Of a DNA stretch of 14,783 nucleotides, positions 1 to 6,289 are shown piece after piece (the stretch's first letter is position 1; every line of letters starts with the position of its first letter). Where the stretch lies: assembly GCA_910577085.1 (NCBI GenBank), contig CAJTLE010000074.1:1-14783 (forward strand). The letters are read 5' to 3'. The translations under genes and the position numbers were made by a program. This DNA is from an uncultured Allobaculum sp. Lineage in GTDB: Bacteria > Bacillota_I > Bacilli_A > Erysipelotrichales > Erysipelotrichaceae. Below the pieces are notes generated by a model. It was not told where the DNA came from. It saw nothing but the letters and a program-made list of their open reading frames with translations, and made no database searches.

Positions 1-98
1 AGGCAAATTTGACAGAACGACTCTTCCTGGTAACAAAAATGAGCAGTCCTTTTTCCTTTCGTTTTTAGCTGGATTTGGGGCAGAGCAGACAAAGAGAG

Positions 99-126
99 TT
101 GATTAATCAAATTCAACCGTTATAAT
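99..126 (+). promoter_or_regulatory. Predicted sigma-A promoter of the T-box/tyrS unit
   Basis: A -35-like TTGATT (99-104) and a consensus TATAAT (121-126) are separated by 16 bp, just before the T-box leader. Transcription would start near 132-134. The -35 box lies inside a perfect 12-bp palindrome, TTGATTAATCAA (99-110). Nothing gene-like is visible in positions 1-98. Confidence 0.7.
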
Positions 127-131
127 CGAGA

Positions 132-346
132 TCACAAGCATTGAAGAGAAAGAGTACACGGATCCCGTCTTTTTCAGAGAACTGCCGGTTGGTGCGAGGC
201 ATAAAAGCGGACTGTCGAATACACCTTGGAGCTTTCCGATGGAACGTAATCCTGCGTTAAAGGAAGAGTGCATTAAACAAAGAAGTTTGATGAAGTAAGG
301 TGGTACCGCGCATTGTCGTCCTTGGCATGCGCGGTTTTTTCTTTTT
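132..346 (+). promoter_or_regulatory. T-box riboswitch (tRNA-Tyr-responsive leader of tyrS)
   Basis: This leader RNA senses uncharged tRNA-Tyr and controls read-through into tyrS. The T-box sequence AAGGTGGTACCGCG is at 297-310. Its TGGT (301-304) can pair with an ACCA tRNA end, which fits the A discriminator of tRNA-Tyr. The specifier codon is TAC (Tyr) at 220-222, in the usual context before ACCTTGGAG. Upstream are the AGAGTAC-type K-turn region (about 150-156) and distal stem I loop sequences around 175-210. The intrinsic terminator is a 9-bp stem (305-313 with 327-335) followed by T residues to 346, and its 5' arm overlaps the T-box as expected for the terminator/antiterminator switch. 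The specifier matches the downstream gene, which supports the call. Confidence 0.95.
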
Positions 347-391
347 ATTCATCGTTTTAAATAGACATATAAAATATGGAGGACACAGGCA

Positions 392-1630
392 ATGAAATTT
401 TATGACGAACTGAAATGGCGCGGTCTGGTCAATGACGTTACCTCGCCAGAGATCGAAGACGAAATCAACAATGGCGGTCTGACTTTCTATATCGGAACCG
501 ACCCAACCGCGGATTCTTTACACATCGGTCACTACAGCTCGCTGCTGATGGCAAAACGTCTTGAACAGCACGGCCATCATCCACTGATGCTGGTTGGTGG
601 CGCTACTGGTTTTATCGGTGACCCAAAAGCAACTGGCGAACGCAAAATGCTGACAAAAGAAGATCTTGAACACAACTTCAATGCTCTGCACAACCAGATC
701 GACAAACTGTGGGGCTTTGAAATGGTCAACAACCTCGACTGGACCAAAGATCTGTCCATTATCGACTTTTTAAGAGACTACGGTAAATTCTTCAACGTCA
801 ACTACATGATTAACAAGGAAACCGTAAAACGTCGTCTGGAAACGGGTATTTCCTACACCGAATTCTCTTACATGATTCTGCAGGCTCTTGACTTCCTGCA
901 TCTGTTTGAAGATAAAAACTGCCGTATGCAGATCGGTGGTCAGGACCAGTGGGGCAACATCACTTCCGGTCTGGAACTGATTCGTAAAAAACATGGTGCT
1001 GAAACCAAAGTATACGGTCTGACCATGCCTTTAATCACCAAAGCTGACGGTACAAAATTCGGTAAATCCGAAACTGGAACTGTATGGCTTGACCCTGCAA
1101 AAACTTCTCCATTCCAGATGTACCAGTTCCTGGTTAACACAGAAGACTCTAAGGTTATTGAATATCTCAAGAAACTGACTTTCCTGAGCGTAGAAGACAT
1201 CATGGACTTAGAACGTGAAGTCGAAGAAAATCCAGGTGCCCGTAAAGCACAGAAACGTCTGGCTGAAGAAGTTGTTCGCGATCTGCACGGCCAGGACGCT
1301 CTTGATACTGCATTAAAGATCACCAGCGCTCTATTTACTGGAAGCCTGCAGGATCTGAATGAAGAACAGCGTCGTCAGGCTGTTGCTGACATGGAAAAAA
1401 TCGAACTTCCAGCCGGCAAGCTTGAAGATATCCTCGTTGGCGGTAAGATCGCTTCTTCCAAACGTGAAGCCCGTGAATGGACTAAAGGCAACGCTATTTC
1501 TCTGAATGGTGTAAAAGTCAATGATCCAGCCATGATGATCGACAAATCTCAGGCTTACGTTGATGATGTTCTCTTGATCCGTCGCGGTAAAAAGAAAAAC
1601 TACGCCATCGTTCTTAAAGAAGAAGCGTAG
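392..1630 (+). CDS. tyrS: Tyrosyl-tRNA synthetase
   Basis: Class I aminoacyl-tRNA synthetase that charges tRNA-Tyr with tyrosine in the cytoplasm. It has 412 residues, close to the roughly 420 usual for the bacterial TyrS type. The HIGH motif is literal at residues 44-47. The KMSKS loop appears as KFGKS at 222-226. The tyrosine pocket region is typical, with Y33, the YMILQALDFLHL helix near 160-171 and GGQDQWGN near 182-189. An S4 RNA-binding domain occupies about residues 345-410. The start has a GGAGGA ribosome binding site at 378-383, 8 bases upstream. The gene is monocistronic: the T-box leader precedes it and a terminator lies about 70 bp after the stop. Expression should rise when uncharged tRNA-Tyr accumulates. 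Nothing is anomalous in the protein. Confidence 0.98.
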   Translation: MKFYDELKWRGLVNDVTSPEIEDEINNGGLTFYIGTDPTADSLHIGHYSSLLMAKRLEQHGHHPLMLVGGATGFIGDPKATGERKMLTKEDLEHNFNALHNQIDKLWGFEMVNNLDWTKDLSIIDFLRDYGKFFNVNYMINKETVKRRLETGISYTEFSYMILQALDFLHLFEDKNCRMQIGGQDQWGNITSGLELIRKKHGAETKVYGLTMPLITKADGTKFGKSETGTVWLDPAKTSPFQMYQFLVNTEDSKVIEYLKKLTFLSVEDIMDLEREVEENPGARKAQKRLAEEVVRDLHGQDALDTALKITSALFTGSLQDLNEEQRRQAVADMEKIELPAGKLEDILVGGKIASSKREAREWTKGNAISLNGVKVNDPAMMIDKSQAYVDDVLLIRRGKKKNYAIVLKEEA

Positions 1631-1702
1631 TTGAACTCATACGACGATTCAGCTCAAATAATCAGCTAACCGATTCATCAGCCAATCAACCTACTGACTA
1701 AT

Positions 1703-1746
1703 AAACCCGAATCTTTCCATAGAATAGTGGATGGATTCGGGTTTTA
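1703..1746 (+). terminator. Intrinsic terminator after tyrS
   Basis: A perfect 11-bp stem (1703-1713 with 1734-1744) flanks a 20-nt loop and ends in a short T run (1742-1745). On the minus strand the opposite side also offers a weak T run, but no minus-strand gene ends here. Confidence 0.75.
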
Positions 1747-1772
1747 TAGCGTAGAAAAGCAACGAAAGAACC

Positions 1773-1962
1773 GATATCGATATAGAATGATATCGATATA
1801 TAGAATATGATATCGATATAGAATGATATCGATATATAGAATATGATATCGATATATAGAATATGATATCGATATATAGAATATGATATCGATATATAGA
1901 ATATGATATCGATATATAGAATATGATATCGATATATAGAATATGATATCGATATATAGAAT
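1773..1962. repeat. Ten-copy 16/20-bp palindromic tandem repeat array
   Basis: Repeat starts lie at 1773, 1789, 1809, 1825, 1845, 1865, 1885, 1905, 1925 and 1945. Eight units are 20 bp (consensus GATATCGATATATAGAATAT; the last is truncated) and two, at 1773 and 1809, are 16-bp versions lacking four bases. Every unit contains the self-complementary ATATCGATAT. The copies are otherwise identical, suggesting recent expansion. Three 20-bp units make 60 bp, so the array is open in a minus-strand frame (1698-2051) that would give a 20-residue Ile/Tyr/Ser periodic peptide; I regard that as a by-product. The rest of the gene-free stretch 1631-2160 holds the tyrS terminator and about 150 bp with no recognisable feature. 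Confidence 0.95.
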
Positions 1963-2160
1963 AAGGAAAGAAGCCAGAAAATCATCGCCAGCAAGCTCTT
2001 CCAGATGAGTACTGAGCGTTCATTACACCTCATAAAGTGGACGATTTTCATCTTATTTTTGCATATGACTGACTAGCTGGATCATCTATTTTAGATTATG
2101 CTAGGATGAATTCGATTGTTGAACCGGTTCGAGAGTCCGGTGACAGAAAAGGAGGACCCT

Positions 2161-3693
2161 ATGCCAATTCCTGCTGAAATTCTGGCCGTGCCACGGCCTG
2201 AAGATACAATTGTTGTCTGCGATGGCAAAAACAAAGATCACTATGCAGTCCGCCAAAGAGTTGGCTGTAAGCGCGCCGAAGGTAAGCCAAAACCCGTGAA
2301 TGGCCCGATAATTGGTCATATTGTTGATGGTCAGTATGTCCCGATTGCGCCGGAGCAGATACTCGGGAAATCTACTTCCGACATTGATACAAGTCCAGTT
2401 GCTATCAAGCGTTGGGCGGATGTAGAGCTTTGTTCTAAAGTAGGAAAGTCTTTGTATGAGGAATTGCTGGAAGTTTACAATCCTGAAGATGCTGCTCGAA
2501 TCATGTGTATGGTTATCCTGCAAGTTTGTAATCCCGGTCTTCGCGATGACCAGCTGGCTGAAGCCTATAAAGAGTCCTTTCTGACCGATCTGTATCCTGA
2601 TGTGGACCTTGAATTCAAATCAGTCTTGAAGTTTAGAAGAGACCTTGGCAGAGCTTACCAGCAACTCCAGGCCTTCAGAAACCTGCATGCTTCTAAATTC
2701 AATGCAAGTAAATGTGTTCTGGTCGATAGTTTCATCAAGTGCAATGAGCAAAAAGGAAATACATTGCCAGGATTTACACGAAAAGCCAGAACAGACAAGA
2801 AAATCTATCCTCTCTATGCCTTTGACATGGAGCAGGGGGAATTGGTTGCCAGCAATTTTTTGTTCTCAGAAAGCCCGGATTTGGATTTTTTCAATGCCAT
2901 TGCGGCCGACTACAAAATTCAAAATGCCATCAGGATTCGGGAGGGAAAAGCAGAGGAGCTCATGGACATCCAGGCGGCTGCAGAAGAACGCAAAAAATAC
3001 CCTTCGCTTCACTTTCTCACCCCGCTTGAAAAAGATTCCTGGATTGTTCAGAGGTATCAGACCTATGCATATGACGGTTGGCTTAAACACTTTAAAAAGA
3101 TACTTTTTAAGAAAGATAAACTGCCAGATGGACGCTATCTTTATTCCTTTAGAGATCTCGAAAAAGCTGAAAGAGAAGAATCAGACTGGATGGACAATGC
3201 ATTCCGAACGAAAACCTATTCGAGTGAGGCTTTTCATGAAGTTATAGATTTATTTGGTACTCTCTGGTTTGAGACCGATCTGGATCTGGAACCAGAACAG
3301 GTATACAAGCTCAAAGTCTGGCAGACAAAGATTGGTACTGTGCTCAATTCTTATCAAAGCTCACTGGGATTTGATGACCGGCGGATGCCTGATGACTTTT
3401 CTGTATATGGCGGCGAGCTGATCGATTTTGTCAGTTCTGTTCTTACCTTCAGGCTGCTTCATTTGTTCACAAAGAAGAAAATCCTGAATTTCAATACCTA
3501 TCAGGAAGTGATGACAAGTCTTGCAAAGGCCCAGAAAGCCAGCATCAACAATGGAGAATGGCAGCTTGTCAAAATCGGAAAAAGACAGCAGGAACTTCTG
3601 CAGAAACTTGGTCTTCTTGATGTAAGGACAGCTCCAGCTGCAAGAAAAAGGGGACACCCGCGAAAGAATTCGGATGGTGGTTCCTCCAAATGA
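2161..3693 (+). CDS. IS4/IS1634-type transposase-family protein, catalytic residues apparently degraded
   Basis: A 510-residue protein resembling long DDE transposases of the IS1634-like group in Firmicutes, which would cut and join insertion-sequence ends. ATG 2161 is chosen over an in-frame TTG at 2116 because AAGGAGGA (2149-2156) sits 4 bases upstream of it. Recognisable stretches are ILQVCNPGLRDDQLAEAY (about 119-136), VDSF with Asp189 as the likely first catalytic Asp, FTRKART (205-211), YPLYAFDMEQGELV, a YLYSFRDLEKA region (about 326-336), DFSVYGGELIDFVSSVLTFRL (412-432, in part) and a basic KRGHPRK tail. Against remembered relatives, the second Asp (usually within a GDKAF-like string) reads EGKAE near 261-265. 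The Glu in the RW-IE-F helix is replaced by WQTKIG near 387-392. The frame is nonetheless intact over its full length. No convincing long terminal inverted repeats were seen. It may be a dead or domesticated transposase. Confidence 0.72.
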   Translation: MPIPAEILAVPRPEDTIVVCDGKNKDHYAVRQRVGCKRAEGKPKPVNGPIIGHIVDGQYVPIAPEQILGKSTSDIDTSPVAIKRWADVELCSKVGKSLYEELLEVYNPEDAARIMCMVILQVCNPGLRDDQLAEAYKESFLTDLYPDVDLEFKSVLKFRRDLGRAYQQLQAFRNLHASKFNASKCVLVDSFIKCNEQKGNTLPGFTRKARTDKKIYPLYAFDMEQGELVASNFLFSESPDLDFFNAIAADYKIQNAIRIREGKAEELMDIQAAAEERKKYPSLHFLTPLEKDSWIVQRYQTYAYDGWLKHFKKILFKKDKLPDGRYLYSFRDLEKAEREESDWMDNAFRTKTYSSEAFHEVIDLFGTLWFETDLDLEPEQVYKLKVWQTKIGTVLNSYQSSLGFDDRRMPDDFSVYGGELIDFVSSVLTFRLLHLFTKKKILNFNTYQEVMTSLAKAQKASINNGEWQLVKIGKRQQELLQKLGLLDVRTAPAARKRGHPRKNSDGGSSK

Positions 3694-3740
3694 GTCTGCA
3701 AGTGGCTCTTATCACCTCCTCCTGACTGAAACTGGATTGC

Positions 3741-3781
3741 CCGTATAGAATCTGTATAGAGCGCGTATACGCGTATATCGG
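3741..3781. repeat. GTATA-rich direct/inverted repeat patch
   Basis: GTATA occurs at 3743, 3754, 3765 and 3773 (spacing 11, 11 and 8). The last two lie in and next to a perfect palindrome GCGTATACGC (3763-3772). The patch ends in ATATCGG (3775-3781), the reverse complement of CCGATAT at 1771-1777 where the left repeat array begins. It could be one end of the element carrying the transposase-family gene, or protein-binding sites. Confidence 0.45.
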
Positions 3782-3810
3782 ATGACAATTCTTGGAAAAC
3801 GAAGAAACGA

Positions 3811-3862
3811 AAAGCTGCAACAAGTTCCTCCTTCCATTAGGAGAGAAGCTTGCTGCAGCTTT
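3811..3862 (-). terminator. Long hairpin terminator between convergent genes, mainly for the minus-strand aro genes
   Basis: The arms 3811-3824 and 3849-3862 pair over 14 positions with one mismatch, and the loop contains a smaller CTCC/GGAG stem. Read on the minus strand, the stem is followed by a T-rich tract (TTTTCGTTTCTTCGTTTT), suiting termination of the aro transcript whose last stop codon is at 3921. Read on the plus strand, the T run is short and interrupted, so it may also act weakly for the upstream transposase-family gene. Confidence 0.65.
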
Positions 3863-3920
3863 GTTGCGTTCTGGGTTTGCGTATCTAAATTTTATGGTTC
3901 ATTTTATGGTCTGTTTCAGA

Positions 3921-4790
3921 TCAGTTCGAGAAATATTTTTCCTTGATGATCTCAACGGGCATATCCTGCCCAGTCCAGAGCTTGAAGGAAGCGGCTCCCT
4001 GGTAGAGAAGCATGTACATGCCATTGGCTGTTTTGCATCCTGCTTCACGGGCGTCTTTGAGCAGTTTTGTTTCCTGTGGGTTGTAGATGACATCGAAGAC
4101 AAACAGATCTGGACGGAACAGGGAAGTATCGGTAATCAGGGTTGCATCGGTATGAGGAGCCATACCTACGGACGTACCGTTGACCAGAATGGCACTGTTT
4201 TTGATGGCTTCGGCCAGTTCTTCTGGATGATCGAAGTCATGAACGATGACTTTGCATTCGGTGCGTTCGTTGAGTTTTGCGGCGATTTCTTCCAGGCGAG
4301 GGAAGAAGGCATCGCGAACGTTGAAGACATCAATCTGGTTCACGCCATCTAAAGCAGCCTGAACAAGAATGGCAGACGCAGCACCACCAGCACCAAGCAG
4401 AGTCATGTTTTTGCCGATAATATCAACGCCGTTTTCTTCAACCGCACGCATAAAGCCAATGCCGTCGGTGGTGTAGGCAGTCAGTTTGCCGTTGTCATTG
4501 ACGATGGTGTTGCAGGCGCCAGTAATTTCAGAGGCAGGGGAGACTTCATCCGCAAGTTTGCACATGATGTTTTTGCCAGGCATGGTGATATTCCAGCCGC
4601 GGGCATGCATGCGTTTGAGTCCTTCAACGGCAGCAGGCATTTCTTCTTCTGGTACATCAAAAGCGAGGTATTTGTAGTCAAGGTCTAACTGATCGCAGGC
4701 TTCGTTATGCATTGCTGGTGAAATGGAGTGTTCAACAGGGCTGCCAAGCAGGCAGAGAAGGCCGGTATGGCCAGTAATTGGGACAGACAT
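3921..4790 (-). CDS. Shikimate/quinate dehydrogenase, YdiB-like (copy 1)
   Basis: Predicted NAD(P)-dependent oxidoreductase interconverting 3-dehydroshikimate and shikimate, and possibly quinate and 3-dehydroquinate. It has 289 residues, the usual family length. The substrate Ser pair is in HSISP (S22, S24). The catalytic Lys is K73 in NITMPGKN, the catalytic Asp is D109 in TTDG, and N94 is in GACNTIV. The Rossmann loop GAGGAAS is near 133-139 and NGTSVGM follows later. The C-terminal YQGAASFKLWTGQDMP resembles E. coli YdiB, as does the MPxK context, so it is YdiB-like rather than classical AroE. The NADP-typical NRT after the Rossmann strand is replaced by NVRD, which may favour NAD. The start is preceded by AAAGGAA. 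It lies 214 bp after the kinase fusion gene on the same strand and before a terminator, so it is probably last in that transcript. Confidence 0.93.
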   Translation of the reverse strand: MSVPITGHTGLLCLLGSPVEHSISPAMHNEACDQLDLDYKYLAFDVPEEEMPAAVEGLKRMHARGWNITMPGKNIMCKLADEVSPASEITGACNTIVNDNGKLTAYTTDGIGFMRAVEENGVDIIGKNMTLLGAGGAASAILVQAALDGVNQIDVFNVRDAFFPRLEEIAAKLNERTECKVIVHDFDHPEELAEAIKNSAILVNGTSVGMAPHTDATLITDTSLFRPDLFVFDVIYNPQETKLLKDAREAGCKTANGMYMLLYQGAASFKLWTGQDMPVEIIKEKYFSN

Positions 4791-5004
4791 AATTTCGTAT
4801 TCCTTTCCGGTTCTGGGCTGATCTCCCTTGAAATAGACGAGCAGAGGAAGAGATGAGCGGTTATTGACTCAGATCGCTTTATGGCAATCTGGGCTTTCAA
4901 TCAAGCGGATTTGGCTTGTTTTGGGTGATTTCGTTATGAGGTTGCTTTTTATCGAGCTTACTTTCAGACAGGCCTTTATTGGCCTAGATCGGTCTGGGTG
5001 TGGC

Positions 5005-5829
5005 TTAAGCCTTGGCAGGCTGGGCTTCTTCTGCTTTGGCTTGGGCTTCGTCTCGGAAGGGCTGAATCTTGGCGATGATTTCTTCACAGATTTCGTAAGC
5101 AGACTTGCCATCGGTGTTGATGACGATATCAGCTGCTTTCTGATAGGCCGGTTCGCGGGCTTCCATGAGCTGCGTAATGTGCTCAATGGTCTTGTTGTTT
5201 TCGAGCAGCGGACGGTCGTGGCTGGCGCTCACTCGTTCGAGAATTGTATCGGGAGATGCGGTTAACAGAACGACTTTTCCGCTCTTTTTCATTTCATCGA
5301 CATTGACCTGGCGCATCGCGGCACCACCTCCGCAGGAGATGATCTGGTTTTTCTTATTCTCGCATTCACGAAGCAGGTTGGTTTCTTCATTGCGGAAGTA
5401 TTCTTCGCCATGCAGTTCGAAGATTTCAGAGATGCTCATGCCGTTGCGCTGAGCGATGATTTCATCCATTTCAATAACATCCATCGCAAAGACTTCTTTT
5501 AAGGCAGCGGAAATTGTACTTTTGCCGACACCCATGAAGCCAATGAGGAAGACGTTGAGGTCGAACAGTTCGTGGGACTGAATCCGTTTGGACTGGTAAA
5601 GGATCCGGTCATAGACTTTCATGATGGAATTGCGATACTGGTAATCTTCAAGTTTTTTATTGAAGCTTTTCTTTTTGCGCTCTTCTTCCTGAGGCTGAAC
5701 CGTTGGAATTCCATTTTCCTGTTTGTAGTTGACCAGTTCCTGAACGATCTGACAACGCATGCGAAGCATGTCAATAATGACTTCATCGCACATATAAAGG
5801 TCATTTCTGAGTTTTTCTAGTTTATCCAT
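5005..5829 (-). CDS. Chorismate mutase (AroQ-type)-shikimate kinase fusion
   Basis: Bifunctional architecture over 274 residues. Residues 1 to about 88 form an AroQ-type chorismate mutase helical domain (chorismate to prephenate). Residues about 91-255 form shikimate kinase (ATP-dependent 3-phosphorylation of shikimate). Kinase motifs are Walker A GFMGVGKST (97-105), MDE with D122, SISEIFELHGEEYFR (132-146), the GGG triplet at 167-169 and lid Arg R206 in SHDRPLL. The mutase domain keeps R8, R25, K36 and the S80/Q84 pattern. Where the family has an Arg-Glu pair after the conserved Pro, this protein reads QEEE (47-50), so a catalytic Arg may be missing. The Ala/Glu/Lys-rich tail (260-274) is probably disordered. 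The start has AAAGGAAAG upstream and a predicted promoter at 5966-5995. A joint kinase/mutase fits diversion of shikimate to Phe/Tyr. Confidence 0.9.
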   Translation of the reverse strand: MDKLEKLRNDLYMCDEVIIDMLRMRCQIVQELVNYKQENGIPTVQPQEEERKKKSFNKKLEDYQYRNSIMKVYDRILYQSKRIQSHELFDLNVFLIGFMGVGKSTISAALKEVFAMDVIEMDEIIAQRNGMSISEIFELHGEEYFRNEETNLLRECENKKNQIISCGGGAAMRQVNVDEMKKSGKVVLLTASPDTILERVSASHDRPLLENNKTIEHITQLMEAREPAYQKAADIVINTDGKSAYEICEEIIAKIQPFRDEAQAKAEEAQPAKA

Positions 5830-5847
5830 TCTATTTTTGCTTTCCTT

Positions 5848-5873
5848 TTAAATACGCGGGTTAAATACACGGG
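5848..5873 (-). repeat. Tandem 13-bp direct repeat just upstream of the kinase-fusion start
   Basis: Two adjacent copies on the plus strand, TTAAATACGCGGG (5848-5860) and TTAAATACACGGG (5861-5873), differ at one base. On the mRNA they lie directly before the ribosome binding site, within the predicted 5' UTR of the chorismate mutase-shikimate kinase gene. They could be a regulator site or an RNA-level element; no known motif is recognised. Confidence 0.6.
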
Positions 5874-5965
5874 CTTCAATTGGTCCTGACTCTGAAAGAT
5901 CACGATATTTCAAGACTTTTTTAAATGGCATTCAGTGTCTGGCAAAGCAAGCCCGATATTCAAGA

Positions 5966-5995
5966 AGTATAACCAGCATAGACAAAGACTGTAAA
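5966..5995 (-). promoter_or_regulatory. Predicted promoter of the kinase fusion-dehydrogenase transcript
   Basis: On the minus strand TTTACA (5990-5995) and TATACT (5966-5971) are separated by 18 bp, close to a sigma-A consensus. This gives a start near 5959 and a 5' UTR of about 130 nt before the start codon at 5829. The gene-free stretch 5830-6289 otherwise holds the 13-bp repeat (5848-5873), the hairpin at 6207-6236 and about 210 bp (5996-6206) with no feature I can name. Confidence 0.55.
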
Positions 5996-6206
5996 GAAAT
6001 GTCGCTTCGCTTACATTTGTTTCAAGATGTTTTCAGCGGTTTCTGTTCGAAATTCCGGAATCATTTTGTCACAACGATCAGAAAACATGGAAACAAAGCG
6101 GCAAAAGCCCTAGGTTAAGACCAGGTAATCTTGGCTGAAGAAGGAGCAGAATGGCGTGAGCTGGTGATGGAAGGGTAGTTATATGTCGACAAGGCAGCAG
6201 ATACAC

Positions 6207-6236
6207 AATCAGGCTGAGAATGTTCTCAGCCTGATT
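6207..6236 (-). terminator. Perfect 14-bp hairpin downstream of the second dehydrogenase gene
   Basis: AATCAGGCTGAGAA (6207-6220) and its exact complement (6223-6236) flank only TG, forming a very stable hairpin beginning 54 bp after the stop codon of the YdiB-like gene. On either strand the stem is not followed by a clean T run. It may act as an mRNA 3' end or processing structure rather than a textbook intrinsic terminator. It separates the regulator/flavoprotein/dehydrogenase genes from the promoter of the kinase fusion. Confidence 0.5.
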
Positions 6237-6289
6237 GAAGTGTTCGATTGTGTGTTTTGGCAGGTTGTTGTCTGATCTGGATCGTTGCC

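Noticed and set aside
1773..1962. Repeat array considered as a CRISPR array
   Set aside because: Units are contiguous without unique spacers and no cas genes are present.
1698..2051. Minus-strand 117-codon open frame of Ile/Ser/Tyr repeats
   Set aside because: It is produced by the 20-bp repeat array (60 bp equals 20 codons), has no domain, and runs through the tyrS terminator.
2116..2160. TTG at 2116 as the transposase-family start
   Set aside because: No suitable ribosome binding site there, whereas ATG 2161 has AAGGAGGA at ideal distance.
6106..6178. Short plus-strand protein-like stretch (ILAEEGAEWRELVMEG)
   Set aside because: Fewer than 25 codons between stops, no start signal and no recognisable family; not enough for a gene call.
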